The notes: a model not told the origin generated them from the letters alone. Positions 1 to 9,381 are shown, numbered from the stretch's first letter. The stretch: DNA of 44,934 nucleotides from Saprospiraceae bacterium (GCA_020630775.1 JAHDIN010000024.1:1-44934), one strand, 5' to 3'. Translations and numbers: made by a program.

Positions 1-398
1 TGAACTTTCTTGAATTTGCAACTGACAAGTATGGGAGATTCTATTTCCAACACTTCTTTGATGGTTACATCTTCAACAGGATACCACTTTGGAGAAAATT
101 GAAGCTTAAAGAAATTCTGACATTTAAAATAGTCTATGGAGGCTTAGATGATGCTAATGACCCGACACTAAATCCTGAGTTGATTCAATTTAACACATTA
201 GCTTCAGGGGAGTTTTTGACACAGCCCTTTGAAACCAATGTTCCATTTATTGAATATGGATTTGGCATCTACAATATATTCAGATTCTTTAGAGTAGATC
301 TTGTCAAGAGAGTTAACTACTTAGATAGACCGAATGTGGAGAATCTTTTTGGCGTGAAGGGATTGGGGCTTAGGGCTCGGATCAAGGTGGAGTTCTAA
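1..398 (+). CDS. DUF5686 family outer-membrane protein, C-terminal end (partial)
   Basis: The reading frame is open from the left edge (frame of base 3) to the TAA at 396-398, giving about 131 residues of a protein that starts outside the window. The fragment has the look of the end of the Bacteroidetes DUF5686/carboxypeptidase-regulatory-like outer-membrane family: FFDGYIFNRIPLWRKLKLKE, then a VYGGL segment, a pair of amphipathic beta strands (PFIEYGFGIYNIFRFFRVDLV) and a final strand ending in an aromatic residue (ARIKVEF), typical of an outer-membrane beta barrel. A TTG at 99 is an internal Leu codon and not the start, because the frame upstream reads as well-formed family sequence. Function beyond an outer-membrane surface or transport role is not known. 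No terminator is visible after the stop; a repeat-rich gap follows. Confidence 0.7.
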   Translation, partial: NFLEFATDKYGRFYFQHFFDGYIFNRIPLWRKLKLKEILTFKIVYGGLDDANDPTLNPELIQFNTLASGEFLTQPFETNVPFIEYGFGIYNIFRFFRVDLVKRVNYLDRPNVENLFGVKGLGLRARIKVEF

Positions 399-400
399 TA

Positions 401-432
401 AGTTGAAGTTGAAGTTGAAGCCTAAGCTGAAC
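401..432. repeat. Short GTTGAA tandem repeat with degenerate extension
   Basis: Directly after the DUF5686 stop there are three perfect copies of the hexamer GTTGAA (402-419), followed by units of the same six-base period that are degenerate (GCCTAA, GCTGAA). The same AAGYTN-type periodicity returns at 641-704 and 3155-3190. Function unknown. Confidence 0.7.
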
Positions 433-607
433 TTTAACCCGAATTATGCGTTAGGACTTCGTCATGAGATCTTAAAGTGCGATAAATCAGCGATTTAAAT
501 TCGAAAAGCACAGCACCGCTATGGTTTGAGAATATAAGTTGGCGAAGTTTCTGATTTGCAGCAATTTGGGATCGTAATAGATTTTCTAATGCATAGTTCG
601 GGTTTAA
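433..607. mobile_element. MITE-like element with about 22-bp imperfect terminal inverted repeats
   Basis: The left arm (433-454) and the reverse complement of the right arm (586-607) agree at 19 of 22 positions by eye; the core reads CCCGAATTATGCGTTAG on the left and CCCGAACTATGCATTAG on the right. The 175-bp element has no convincing gene: a 63-codon minus-strand frame spans it but resembles nothing known. Size, inverted ends and intergenic position fit a non-autonomous miniature transposable element. A target-site duplication is not obvious because both sides are low-complexity hexamer repeat. I do not assign it to a named IS family. Confidence 0.5.
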
Positions 608-640
608 TATCCGACCGCGGTGCAACGAAGCGTCGGAATA

Positions 641-704
641 CTAAGTCAATGTCTAAGTCTAAGTCTAAGTCTAAGTCTAAGTCTAAGTCTAAGTCTAAGT
701 CTAA
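641..704. repeat. CTAAGT hexanucleotide tandem repeat
   Basis: Eight perfect consecutive copies of CTAAGT run from 653 to 700, preceded by one perfect copy (641-646) and one degenerate unit CAATGT (647-652), and followed by CTAAAG. It lies just beyond the 3' end of cca. Copy number could vary between strains by slippage. No coding or regulatory role is visible. Confidence 0.9.
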
Positions 705-739
705 AGGGAATTCAGTAATAGTTGAAAGGTTTAAGCTTA

Positions 740-2158
740 TTAGCTTTTTGGTTCTAAGCCTAGGGTTTTTCCCTTTGCAATCATGTAGTCATATGCAGCA
801 TCGTAATCATTGGGAATTTCTCCATCTAATATTGCCTCTCTGATGGCATCTTTGATATCTCCCACTACCCTGCTTGGCCTGATACTGAAAGTTGACATGA
901 TCAGTTCGCCGCTTATTGGGGGTTGCCAATTTCTGATTTTATCTTTTTCTTCTACCTCTTTTAACTTAAGTATTACGCGTTCATAATTCTGTTTGATACG
1001 TTTTACTTTATTATAATTTTTAGAGGTGATATCGGCTTTGCATAGGGTCATTAAATCATCAATATCTTCTCCTGCATCGAACAATAATCTCCTGACAGCA
1101 GAATCGGTTATATCCTCGTTCGTTAGGCTAATAGGTCGGAGGTGCAATCGTATCAGCTTTTGAACATACTTTAATTTATGATCAAGCGGTAGACGCATTC
1201 TTTTAAAAACTGAAAATGCGATTCTGGTGCCCACGATCTCGTGACCATGAAAAGTCCAGCCTATTTTTTCGTCAAACTTCTTGGTATTAGGCTTGGCGAT
1301 GTCATGTAAAATAGCTGCCCATCTTAACCACAATTTATCCGTGTCTCTAGAGATGTTATCTAAAACCTCTAAAGTATGGTAGTAATTGTCCTTGTGTCCG
1401 ATGCCGTTAATGACTTCAACGCCACGAAGTTTTTCAAATTCTGGAAATATTTTGCCCAGCAAACCAGACTTAGATAAAAGATTGAAACCTAAGGAAGGTG
1501 TTTTCGATAGAATGATTTTATTTAATTCTTCTGAGATGCGCTCCTTTGAAATAATTTCAATTCGATTCACATTTTGCTGAATGCCCGTGAATGTTTCCTC
1601 TGCAACTTCAAAACCCAATTGAGAAGCGAATCTAATGGCACGCATCATCCTTAATGGGTCATCTGAAAATGTCTTTGAAGGCTCCAATGGCGTTCGGATA
1701 ATCCCTTCTGTTAAAGCTTTCAGTCCATTAAATGGATCGATAACTTGACAATCCATTGATGCCTTAATTTCAACAGCTAATGCATTGATAGTAAAGTCCC
1801 TTCGATTTTGATCATCTTCAATAGTTCCAGGGCTCACAATGGGTTTACGAGAATCAAAGTTATATGATTCCTTTCTTGCTCCTACGAACTCCAACTGAGT
1901 GCCTTGATACATTATCATGGCCGTACCAAATCTTTTAAAGATGGTCACCTCTTTTTCTATGCCTAGATTAGCACCCACTTGCTTAGCTAATGCAATGCCA
2001 TCACCAACGCAGACTATATCAATATCCTTGGTAGGTCTTTCAAGAATTTTATCTCTAACAAATCCACCAATAAAAAAAGCTCTGCACGCCAATTGTTCAA
2101 CTGCTGGAACTACCGCTTCTGCAATTGTCCGTTCTAAATTTGTAAGTGTAATTTTCAT
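740..2158 (-). CDS. cca: CCA tRNA nucleotidyltransferase with HD domain
   Basis: 472-residue class II nucleotidyltransferase that adds or repairs the 3'-terminal CCA of tRNAs using CTP and ATP, in the cytoplasm. Visible motifs in order: GGFVRD (31-36) with the catalytic acidic pair DID (45-47), the arginine-rich RRDFTINALA motif (119-128), the neck region around DPLRMMRAIRFASQLGF (167-183), and a C-terminal metal-dependent HD domain beginning LHDIAKP (284-290), as in HD-type CCA-adding enzymes with phosphodiesterase/phosphatase activity. Length is normal for HD-containing members. The start ATG lies in TAATG, sharing one base with the stop of dusB, so the two are probably co-transcribed and translationally coupled. 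The gene ends beside hexamer repeats with no visible terminator. Confidence 0.93.
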   Translation of the reverse strand: MKITLTNLERTIAEAVVPAVEQLACRAFFIGGFVRDKILERPTKDIDIVCVGDGIALAKQVGANLGIEKEVTIFKRFGTAMIMYQGTQLEFVGARKESYNFDSRKPIVSPGTIEDDQNRRDFTINALAVEIKASMDCQVIDPFNGLKALTEGIIRTPLEPSKTFSDDPLRMMRAIRFASQLGFEVAEETFTGIQQNVNRIEIISKERISEELNKIILSKTPSLGFNLLSKSGLLGKIFPEFEKLRGVEVINGIGHKDNYYHTLEVLDNISRDTDKLWLRWAAILHDIAKPNTKKFDEKIGWTFHGHEIVGTRIAFSVFKRMRLPLDHKLKYVQKLIRLHLRPISLTNEDITDSAVRRLLFDAGEDIDDLMTLCKADITSKNYNKVKRIKQNYERVILKLKEVEEKDKIRNWQPPISGELIMSTFSIRPSRVVGDIKDAIREAILDGEIPNDYDAAYDYMIAKGKTLGLEPKS

Positions 2159-3153
2159 TAAGCAGGAACGACATCGTTGCTGTAACGATATTCAATTTCA
2201 TCTAAGATGGAGAATAAGGTTTCTGGATTATATTCTGTTACAAGTTTGGATCTATACTGTTTGATATCTCTGTATCCTCGAAAATAATTTGTGTAATGTC
2301 TGCGCATTTCTACCACACCTAACTTTTCACCTTTCCAATCTATAGACTTGCTTAGGTGCTCTTTAACCGCATCCACCCTTTGGTGAATTGTTGGTGGTGG
2401 TAAGTGTTCGCCAGTTTCAAAAAAATGTTTGATCTGACCAAAGACCCATGGGTTACCAATACTTGCTCGCCCAATCATGATGCCATCTACACCATACCGA
2501 TTTTTATACTCTAAAGCTTTTTCAGGACTATCTATATCGCCATTTCCAAAAATAGGAATGTGGATCCTTGGGTTTTCCTTGATCTTTCCTATTAAGGTCC
2601 AGTCCGCTTCACCTTTATACATTTGCTTTCTTGTTCGACCATGAATAGATAAAGCTTTGATACCTACATCTTGTAGTCGCTCTGCCACTTCTTCAATAAA
2701 CATGGTCTTATCATCCCACCCTAATCTTGTTTTTACGGTAACTGGAAGATTGGTGGATTTTACGATAGCATCGGTTAACTTAACCATGCGATCTATGTCT
2801 TGGAGGATTCCTGCCCCTGCCATTTTACAAACGACTTTTTTTACTGGGCATCCATAGTTGATATCTAAAACTTCTGGTTGTGCTTCTTCTACTATTTCTG
2901 CAGCACGTTGCATGGACTCTATTTTAGCACCAAAGATTTGAATACCAATGGGCCGCTCGTAATCATAAATATCCAATTTTTGCACACTTTTATCTGCATC
3001 TCGAATTAGGCCTTCGACTGATATAAATTCAGTGTACATCATATCGCATCCATTCTTCTTACATAAAGCTCTGAATGGTGGATCGCTCACATCTTCCATT
3101 GGAGCTAATAAAAGTGGATTTTCTCCAAGTTCTATATTTCCAATTTTAACCAT
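2158..3153 (-). CDS. dusB: tRNA-dihydrouridine synthase (DusB family)
   Basis: 331-residue FMN enzyme that reduces specific uridines of tRNA to dihydrouridine with NADPH. The TIM-barrel start LAPMEDVSDPPFR (16-28) is the family FMN-binding strand, DINYGCPVKKV (98-108) carries the catalytic Cys102, KTRLGWDD follows, and HGRTRKQMY and GNGDI are the usual tRNA/FMN-contact motifs. Length is typical. It immediately precedes cca (stop/start overlap TAATG), giving a two-gene tRNA-modification and repair unit. The gap upstream to nhaB is about 100 bases and contains degenerate hexamer repeats running up to the start codon, so whether it reads through from nhaB or has its own promoter is not clear. 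Confidence 0.93.
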   Translation of the reverse strand: MVKIGNIELGENPLLLAPMEDVSDPPFRALCKKNGCDMMYTEFISVEGLIRDADKSVQKLDIYDYERPIGIQIFGAKIESMQRAAEIVEEAQPEVLDINYGCPVKKVVCKMAGAGILQDIDRMVKLTDAIVKSTNLPVTVKTRLGWDDKTMFIEEVAERLQDVGIKALSIHGRTRKQMYKGEADWTLIGKIKENPRIHIPIFGNGDIDSPEKALEYKNRYGVDGIMIGRASIGNPWVFGQIKHFFETGEHLPPPTIHQRVDAVKEHLSKSIDWKGEKLGVVEMRRHYTNYFRGYRDIKQYRSKLVTEYNPETLFSILDEIEYRYSNDVVPA

Positions 3154-3190
3154 GGTTAAGCTGAAGTTTAAGCTTAAGTTGAAGTATAAA
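3152..3190. repeat. Degenerate AAGYTN hexamer-period repeat upstream of dusB
   Basis: Successive hexamers TAAGCT, GAAGTT, TAAGCT, TAAGTT, GAAGTA run through the short gap from the dusB start codon toward nhaB. The period and core match the repeats at 401-432 and 641-704. Because it covers the expected ribosome-binding region of dusB, it replaces rather than accompanies a recognisable Shine-Dalgarno sequence. Confidence 0.6.
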
Positions 3191-3256
3191 GTTTTGCATA
3201 GTATATTATCTTATCTGAGATAACTATTCAATTACTATTCCACTAAGGCTGCTTTT

Positions 3257-4729
3257 TTAAGATAGTATGTAGAGGATTCCTAAAAGACCACTTACTCCTA
3301 ACACAATAGTGTATGGGAATGCCATTTTAATCATTTTCAAATATGAAAGATTTATAAGTGGTGCTATTGCTGAGGTCAATAAAAACAGGAAAGCTGCTTG
3401 TCCATTTGGCGTAGCGACACTTGGCAAATTAGTACCTGTATTGACTGCAATGGCTAATTTATCGTAATGCTCTCTTGTAATACCTCCAGCTTGATACACC
3501 TTATCTAGTTCGCCGATATATACTGTTGCGACGAATACATTATCACTTATCATTGATAAAATACCGTTTGCTAAATAGAAGACGGCAGGTTGCTTAGAGA
3601 TATCTACTGACAATGCCCATTCAATAATCGGCTTAAATAAATGCTGATCATGAATCATGGCTACAATAACGAAGAAGACAACTAATAATCCGGTAAACGG
3701 TAAAGCTTCCTCAAAAGCCTTTCCTAAATGATGTTCTTCTACGATACCCATAAATGCCGTTTGGATAATTATCAATCCTAAACCAATAAATCCTACAGGT
3801 GCTATATGCGTTGCCAAACCTATTATCAAAAATATAGCCGCAATGGCTTGAACCCAAAGGCCATATTTTTCTCTGCTGGTCATTTTCTCATCTGTCTCGG
3901 CAGTATAATTTTCAATTATTTTTCGAGCTACTTCAGGCAATTTTGCTCCGTAACCAAAAAGTTTTGTTTTTTCTAAAAAAACCGTCGTTAAGATACCTAG
4001 TCCAAAAACCGGCAATGTTATGGGTGCCATTCTTGTAAAAAATTCTATAAAGTCCCAACCCATTTTCTCACCTATTAAAAGGTTTTGGGGTTCTCCAACT
4101 AAGGTACAAACACCTCCTAAGGCTGTACCGACGACACCATGCATGACCAAACTTCTTAAGAATGATCTAAATTGTTCCAATGTTTCGCCGCTGAGTTCTT
4201 TTCTATCTAATATTCCGCTATCATCATAATCAGCAGAACTTGAATGGATTTTATGATAGATGCCATAAAAACCTGCTGCAACACTAATTAAAACAGCGGT
4301 TACAGTTAAAGCATCTAAAAATGCTGAAAGTACTGCTGACAAAAAGACAAAAAGAACGGAAAGCAACATTTTGGATTTGATCTTCGTAAAGACTTTACTG
4401 AAGATGTACATCAATAGAGGCTTCATGAAGTAAATACCCGCGACCATAAAGACGAGCAAGAGTATGACTTCTAAGTTTGCCTCTACTTCATGATATGCAT
4501 GCTCTGGTGTAGTTAAGCCTAAAGCTAAAGCTTGAATAGCTAAAAGTCCTCCAGATTGCAGCGGGTAGCATTTTAGTGCCAATGCCAATGTAAAGATGAA
4601 TTCAGCAATAAATATCCATGCTGTAATTACTGGTCCTAAAGTGAAATAAAATAGGACATTCAAAAGTAAGAAAGCGATCATGGTATACTTATACCACGTT
4701 GGGCTATGACCTAGGAAATATTTAAACAT
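3257..4729 (-). CDS. nhaB: Na+/H+ antiporter NhaB
   Basis: 490-residue integral inner-membrane protein with roughly a dozen hydrophobic segments, matching the NhaB family in length and in the signature [20 protein letters not shown] (about residues 131-150) with its membrane Asp. Other family-like stretches are [20 protein letters not shown] (about 201-220) and [14 protein letters not shown] (about 393-406), followed by [19 protein letters not shown]. NhaB exports Na+ in exchange for protons, serving sodium and pH homeostasis. Here it may complement the Na+-exporting decarboxylase encoded at 28195-31536. A good Bacteroidetes-type promoter lies just upstream (4771-4799), giving a leader of about 35-40 bases. 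dusB and cca follow on the same strand. Confidence 0.9.
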   Translation of the reverse strand: MFKYFLGHSPTWYKYTMIAFLLLNVLFYFTLGPVITAWIFIAEFIFTLALALKCYPLQSGGLLAIQALALGLTTPEHAYHEVEANLEVILLLVFMVAGIYFMKPLLMYIFSKVFTKIKSKMLLSVLFVFLSAVLSAFLDALTVTAVLISVAAGFYGIYHKIHSSSADYDDSGILDRKELSGETLEQFRSFLRSLVMHGVVGTALGGVCTLVGEPQNLLIGEKMGWDFIEFFTRMAPITLPVFGLGILTTVFLEKTKLFGYGAKLPEVARKIIENYTAETDEKMTSREKYGLWVQAIAAIFLIIGLATHIAPVGFIGLGLIIIQTAFMGIVEEHHLGKAFEEALPFTGLLVVFFVIVAMIHDQHLFKPIIEWALSVDISKQPAVFYLANGILSMISDNVFVATVYIGELDKVYQAGGITREHYDKLAIAVNTGTNLPSVATPNGQAAFLFLLTSAIAPLINLSYLKMIKMAFPYTIVLGVSGLLGILYILS

Positions 4730-4770
4730 TCATTCTCATTTTGAAGGATATCAAGCTGATTTGTCGAGGC

Positions 4771-4799
4771 CAAAAATACCTAATTTTCGGTAATCCAAA
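4771..4799 (-). promoter_or_regulatory. Predicted Bacteroidetes-type promoter of nhaB
   Basis: On the minus strand TTTG (4799-4796), a 17-base spacer and TATTTTTG (4778-4771) match the Bacteroidetes consensus TTTG...TAnnTTTG. This would start transcription near 4764, about 35 bases before the nhaB ATG. Confidence 0.5.
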
Positions 4800-4984
4800 G
4801 CCCAAAAATAGCCCTCCTTAAAAAAGAAGTGATTTAAAAACCAATTGTTAATTCATATACAATTCATTGATTTACAATTTTTTAGCTTTTTATCGCCCCA
4901 TAGCTATGTTCTGAAACCCAAAAAGTGCTTCATCTTGAAAACCCAGAAATTACATCTGTTTTTAACATTTGTCATTAATTCAAT

Positions 4985-5013
4985 AAAAAAAAGCCCACTT
5001 TTTAAGTGAGCTT
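4985..5013 (-). terminator. Rho-independent terminator after the 1416-residue surface protein gene
   Basis: Read on the minus strand: stem AGCTCACTT / AAGTGGGCT (9 pairs including one G-T) around an AAA loop, followed by a run of eight T in TTTTTTTTATTG. It lies about 35 bases past the stop codon at 5046 and is oriented to end that gene. Confidence 0.85.
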
Positions 5014-5045
5014 CCCTTTTGCCTTTTGTTTTGTATTCAAGTCTG

Positions 5046-8000
5046 TTATTTCACTAAAAACATTTTCTCTACGAGTCTTTCATCTTTAGTAATTAATTCA
5101 TAGTAAATAATGCCTCCGTTACTAAATATGGAATGATCAATAACAGACTTATTTAAACCTTTTTGAGCCGTTCGCAACTCTCTGTAAAGCAGTCGTCCAT
5201 TCACATCATAAAAGTTAAATTCGACTTCTTGTTGACTGGACGATTCAAATGCTATTGTAGTGGATTCAGCCCAAGGGTTAGGTTGATTTCTAAATAATTT
5301 GACACCAGTTGACTTTATTTGCTCATTAAACTTCAATTGAAGATTGAACACTTCTTCATTCTTATAACTCTCAGCTTCTAAGCCTTCTGTGTTTAATTCG
5401 AAAAGTTCGTCTTTAATATCGAAAGCTAATAAATCTCCTGAAATTTTAAATAATTGCTTCGTATTTAACCCAGCTCGACCATTCCAAGAAACATTGATTA
5501 TTCCCAATTCATGATCTATTTTATAGTTTGAATTTGAAAAATTTTCAATTGTGGAAGTAATTTTTTCAACTCTTATCTGAGTAGCATCATACTTTAATGA
5601 TAGTTGAAAACCATTAGTTTGGACATTGTCGAATTCAAAGAGGCTTTCGAAAGTATCTTCGTGTGCTATGCGATCATTTGTCACATAAAGATCAACTCGA
5701 CCTCTATTACGCTTATTTATTTCATGCGTGGTATCCACACCAGGATCTGCAGAGTTATTGACATCGCCTACTTTTACACCTACAAAATTAACTTCCATAT
5801 TATTTTGGAGATTGAGTATAGTATAATTTTCAGGTATTCCTTGCTCAAAAGGATTTTTTGGGTTTAAGAAATGATGGTCTTTATCAATTAATCGCCATGA
5901 AGTATTATTAGGGAATTCATCTGTAATTCCTAAAATCAACTTTCTTAATTCGATCAAATCAATCGCAGTAATAGTACCTGAGTTATTGACGTCTGCAGCA
6001 ATTAAATCATACGGATTCTCCAAAATATTTGAACCAGAAATATGTCTTTCAATATTTATAATATCAAGGGTAGACACACCATTCAATAGATCATCATTCT
6101 TAGAAGGCATGATCATATAACTCGCTCCACTTTCTACGTTATCAAAAGCGTATTGTCCATTTGTATCTGTTTCATAAGGATTCATTTCGCTTCCCATCAA
6201 TTCAATATTTACTGATTGTACGGGTTCATTAACACTTGTCTCAACAGCACCTATAATCCTTAGGCTCGTACCTCCATTTGTATTGCCATTAATATTTGCA
6301 CAAAGGTCTCCATCATCTGTAATGGTCACTGTAGGCTGGCACGTGTCAGACTGTCCGTTACTTGCCGTCACTACCACGTTCATAATTGAAGTGCCTATTT
6401 GAGAACAATCAAAAACTTTACTGGTTGTCCCATCTCCGAAAGCATAATTTAATGAGTAATTGCACGGATGGGTACTACCTGCACTTCCTAAACTTGAATT
6501 ATAACCATCAAAAGTAACTGCATTGACCTGTGCCATTATAGCATCGAAATTTCCATCTCCATCTAAATCCATCTCTTGTAACGGAATGGTAATATTTTGA
6601 CAATTAGCTACTGGTAGGGCATCATTCACCACATTTAAAAGATATGAGCAACTCCCTTTATTTCCACAACCATCAAAAAATTCAATGACTATTGTATGGC
6701 TTCCTAAAGGAAACATATCTGATTCCATAACCATAGGACCGTCATAATCCATAGTTATTTCGAATGCTGAATTATCAGAAAATAAATCGACAGATAGTCG
6801 CCCATTAAGTCCAGATCCTGATGTACAATTATCTGTAGCAGAAACATCAATCGAGATTGGACCAGCCATACAACTTGTTGTATTTACAGTCATATTTGCA
6901 CAACCACTGAGTACAGGAGCAATTGTATCATCTACTTTAATTGTTTGCTCGTAAGTTTCAGGCTCATAACCAGTCATACCTTGCATACATCCATCAACTA
7001 CAGTCCAAGTCCTTAGTATTTTAAAACATGCATTGGAACCATCTCCTGGGAAAGTAAAAGTCTTATCTACGTAAGTCGCACTTAATTGCGTACAACTTGC
7101 CCCAGTAAAATCAGGACGATCAAATCCATCAGGCAATTCGTCTGGATCTAATGCTTGTGTACAACCGTCAGTGCTATCATAATCATCAGGCCAATCTATG
7201 GCACTCGACGTAGATGCTGAAGACGCTAAAAGCGATATAACTTGAGTACAACTCGCTTGGCTATTGGCATCAGATGCTGTAAAAGTTCTTATGATTTGAC
7301 CTACACCACATGAGTTTATATTACTTGTGAATGATTCAGTAATTCCAGGATTTAAGCAGACATCTGTAGCTGTAGCAGAGCCATACACTGATAAATTATT
7401 TGTATTAATATTTGTGCTACAGTCCAATACCATGTTAGAAGGACATTGTATTATAGGTGCTACTTTATCTTGAACCTCAACTGTAACCATACAATCATTA
7501 AATCCACCAAATGCATCCATTACTCTGAATGAAATCATGACATTATTGCCAGCATCCTGACAACAGAAATTAACTTCCTCTCCATAACCGCATGGATCTG
7601 TAGCCTCATATAGAAAGAAATGTCTTTCAGTATTTCCTGCAACGGCATTCCATTCTCCAGAATTTCCAACTACAACATGGGTACCCATAGCATTAGGCTC
7701 TCCCATTGACCAATTCGTATATAATGGCGAACTATGATCTGGATAAACAAAATTATTAGTAGACGCTTTTTTAGCTAATCCTATGTAATAAGATAAGTTT
7801 GTAATGGCACTTACTTTTTCGTGTACCCATTCTGCTTCAGACTGAGATTCTAATGTTAATGGCATGCCACCATAAGCTTGCGAAAAGGCAATAGCTTGAT
7901 AACCATATACAGGCGATTCAGACAAATAATATAGTCTGCCATTAAGATCGCCTAAATATGTCATCTCCTTAAATTCTGGCCTATCGCAACCACATGTTTG

Positions 8001-9296
8001 ATCTAACCTCTTGACTAAGGTTTGAACTATTGACCCGCAATTATCAAAGCTGCCATCATCAAATGTATTAGACCAAGCTTTTGCTGTACCATCAGACCTA
8101 AGTGATACCACTGATTGATCATCACAAACTGCGATAGGAGCAGAATCATCACCGATAATGACGTTTAAGCTTGTGCTACTTGAATTTCCACAAAAATCAT
8201 ATACAGTATAGTTCACTACATTCACACCAGCAGGTAAAGTAACTGTCGGAGACGAGGTTACATTCCGAAGGAAGCCTCCATCATAACTGATATCTAAGTT
8301 TACAACATCAGTGCAATCATCTGACACTGTTGGTAGAGGCAGATTAAGTGTGGCTTCGCAATTATTATTTGCATCAGCAGCCAAATTAATATCCGTTAAT
8401 GAACTTATGCTTGGATTTTCTGTATCAGAAATTTCAATAGTTTGAACAAACTCTATTGAAGGACTTGTATTGCACCAAGCTTCATAAACAGTCCAAGTCC
8501 TCATATACTTTCTAGTACAAGGCAAAGCTGCCACAAGGATATCCTCTTTTTGAACCCCTATATTACAATAAACATCATTATTTGGAAAAATAGGCGACCC
8601 ATTCAACATAGGGACACCTGTAATAGAAACGTTAGGAAACCCATCTTCGTCAAAGGTAATTTCATTACAAGTTAACTCAGTATCATTATCCAGCTCGAAT
8701 GAATTCGGAAATGAAATATCCATAAAGTTGATTCTTCTCAATCTTACATTTTGATTACAGACTGAAGAATTACCATATATATCTTTTGCCTCCCAAGTTC
8801 TATTAAGTTCTTTAATGTGATTCATATCACAATCAAGTGTTCTTAGTGTTTCACCTATTAACTCAATAGAAGATGTGGTGCAATTGTCTACATGCATGGG
8901 TGCATTCTGGTTTGAATCGAAACAATCAACTGTTATGTCCATGCATGTGATAATAGGGGCCATTTTATCTTCTACATTGATGGTACCCCAACATGAATTT
9001 GATGAAGAATTGGTCACCTTGGCCATAACTGTAGTTCCTAGATGCGCTGAAGTTAATAAGTTGCCTGATATTAAATTGCCACTGTGATCTGTCAGCATAA
9101 CCGAATAGGTATCCATTGGATCAACGAATGAAAGAATATCAGTGTGATCAATTAATGATTCACAATCTCCATCTAATGATAGATTGATATTTTCTATGCA
9201 TGATAGCTGAGCCCACAAGCTTTCAGCAGTGCATAAAGAGGATAGTGCAAGGATCGCGAAGACCTTGAAAAATCGATTTCCAGAATGTAATAGCAT
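5046..9296 (-). CDS. Giant T9SS-secreted surface protein with HYR-like, C-type lectin-like, dockerin-like and cohesin-like domains
   Basis: 1416 residues with a signal peptide (cleavage likely after WAQ, about residue 30). Approximate order: HYR-like segments 31-385; an HYR-like module that starts VVSLRSDGTAKAW (near 395) and is interrupted by a C-type lectin-like domain (about 445-572: YYIGLAKK, NWSMGEPNAMG, EWNAV); more HYR-like modules 604-1000; carboxypeptidase-regulatory-like domain 1012-1065; dockerin-like repeats 1066-1183 (DVNNSGTITAIDLIELRKLI, VGDVNNS); cohesin-like beta domain 1199-1322; type A T9SS sorting domain 1329-1416 (NQPNPW, FYDVNGRLLY, final MFLVK). Rich in Cys, suggesting disulfides after export. 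It is paralogous in order and sequence to the middle and end of the 4261-residue protein. Probably an adhesin or matrix protein; the ligand is unknown. EPN at 533-535 would be a Ca2+/sugar site in a classical lectin. Confidence 0.85.
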   Translation of the reverse strand: MLLHSGNRFFKVFAILALSSLCTAESLWAQLSCIENINLSLDGDCESLIDHTDILSFVDPMDTYSVMLTDHSGNLISGNLLTSAHLGTTVMAKVTNSSSNSCWGTINVEDKMAPIITCMDITVDCFDSNQNAPMHVDNCTTSSIELIGETLRTLDCDMNHIKELNRTWEAKDIYGNSSVCNQNVRLRRINFMDISFPNSFELDNDTELTCNEITFDEDGFPNVSITGVPMLNGSPIFPNNDVYCNIGVQKEDILVAALPCTRKYMRTWTVYEAWCNTSPSIEFVQTIEISDTENPSISSLTDINLAADANNNCEATLNLPLPTVSDDCTDVVNLDISYDGGFLRNVTSSPTVTLPAGVNVVNYTVYDFCGNSSSTSLNVIIGDDSAPIAVCDDQSVVSLRSDGTAKAWSNTFDDGSFDNCGSIVQTLVKRLDQTCGCDRPEFKEMTYLGDLNGRLYYLSESPVYGYQAIAFSQAYGGMPLTLESQSEAEWVHEKVSAITNLSYYIGLAKKASTNNFVYPDHSSPLYTNWSMGEPNAMGTHVVVGNSGEWNAVAGNTERHFFLYEATDPCGYGEEVNFCCQDAGNNVMISFRVMDAFGGFNDCMVTVEVQDKVAPIIQCPSNMVLDCSTNINTNNLSVYGSATATDVCLNPGITESFTSNINSCGVGQIIRTFTASDANSQASCTQVISLLASSASTSSAIDWPDDYDSTDGCTQALDPDELPDGFDRPDFTGASCTQLSATYVDKTFTFPGDGSNACFKILRTWTVVDGCMQGMTGYEPETYEQTIKVDDTIAPVLSGCANMTVNTTSCMAGPISIDVSATDNCTSGSGLNGRLSVDLFSDNSAFEITMDYDGPMVMESDMFPLGSHTIVIEFFDGCGNKGSCSYLLNVVNDALPVANCQNITIPLQEMDLDGDGNFDAIMAQVNAVTFDGYNSSLGSAGSTHPCNYSLNYAFGDGTTSKVFDCSQIGTSIMNVVVTASNGQSDTCQPTVTITDDGDLCANINGNTNGGTSLRIIGAVETSVNEPVQSVNIELMGSEMNPYETDTNGQYAFDNVESGASYMIMPSKNDDLLNGVSTLDIINIERHISGSNILENPYDLIAADVNNSGTITAIDLIELRKLILGITDEFPNNTSWRLIDKDHHFLNPKNPFEQGIPENYTILNLQNNMEVNFVGVKVGDVNNSADPGVDTTHEINKRNRGRVDLYVTNDRIAHEDTFESLFEFDNVQTNGFQLSLKYDATQIRVEKITSTIENFSNSNYKIDHELGIINVSWNGRAGLNTKQLFKISGDLLAFDIKDELFELNTEGLEAESYKNEEVFNLQLKFNEQIKSTGVKLFRNQPNPWAESTTIAFESSSQQEVEFNFYDVNGRLLYRELRTAQKGLNKSVIDHSIFSNGGIIYYELITKDERLVEKMFLVK
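7580..7965 (-). other. C-type lectin-like domain with EPN motif, nested in an HYR-like module
   Basis: Residues about 445-572 of the 1416-residue protein. Flanking sequence on both sides (SLRSDGTAKAW...FDDGSFDNC before, VNFCCQDAGNNVMISFRV...DCMVTVEVQDK after) reads as the two halves of one HYR-like module, so the lectin fold is inserted within it. EPN is encoded at 7692-7700. Confidence 0.65.
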
Positions 9297-9373
9297 AATT
9301 TACTTTTATCAAATACTCAAATCTGTTAGCACAAATATTGATAAAGCATTATGCTGTCTTTGGGATAATTATA

Positions 9374-9381
9374 CAAACATA
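9374..9381 (-). promoter_or_regulatory. Possible -7 element of the 1416-residue surface protein gene
   Basis: Minus-strand TATGTTTG matches the Bacteroidetes TAnnTTTG -7 box, about 78 bases before the start codon. No convincing TTTG -33 box is found at the usual distance, so the call is weak. Confidence 0.3.

Larger units (their letters stand above)
4730..5045. other. Intergenic region between nhaB and the 1416-residue surface protein gene
   Basis: About 316 bases without a gene. It holds the nhaB promoter near its left end and the terminator of the surface protein gene near its right end (4985-5013). The AT-rich middle has no clear motif. Confidence 0.7.

Noticed and set aside
434-625. A 63-residue minus-strand open frame
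   Set aside because: It lies within the MITE-like element, has no recognisable family and is explained by the inverted-repeat element.
5750-6100. Dockerin-like domain as evidence of a cellulosome
   Set aside because: No glycoside hydrolase or separate scaffoldin is present; dockerin-like and cohesin-like domains occur in the same protein.
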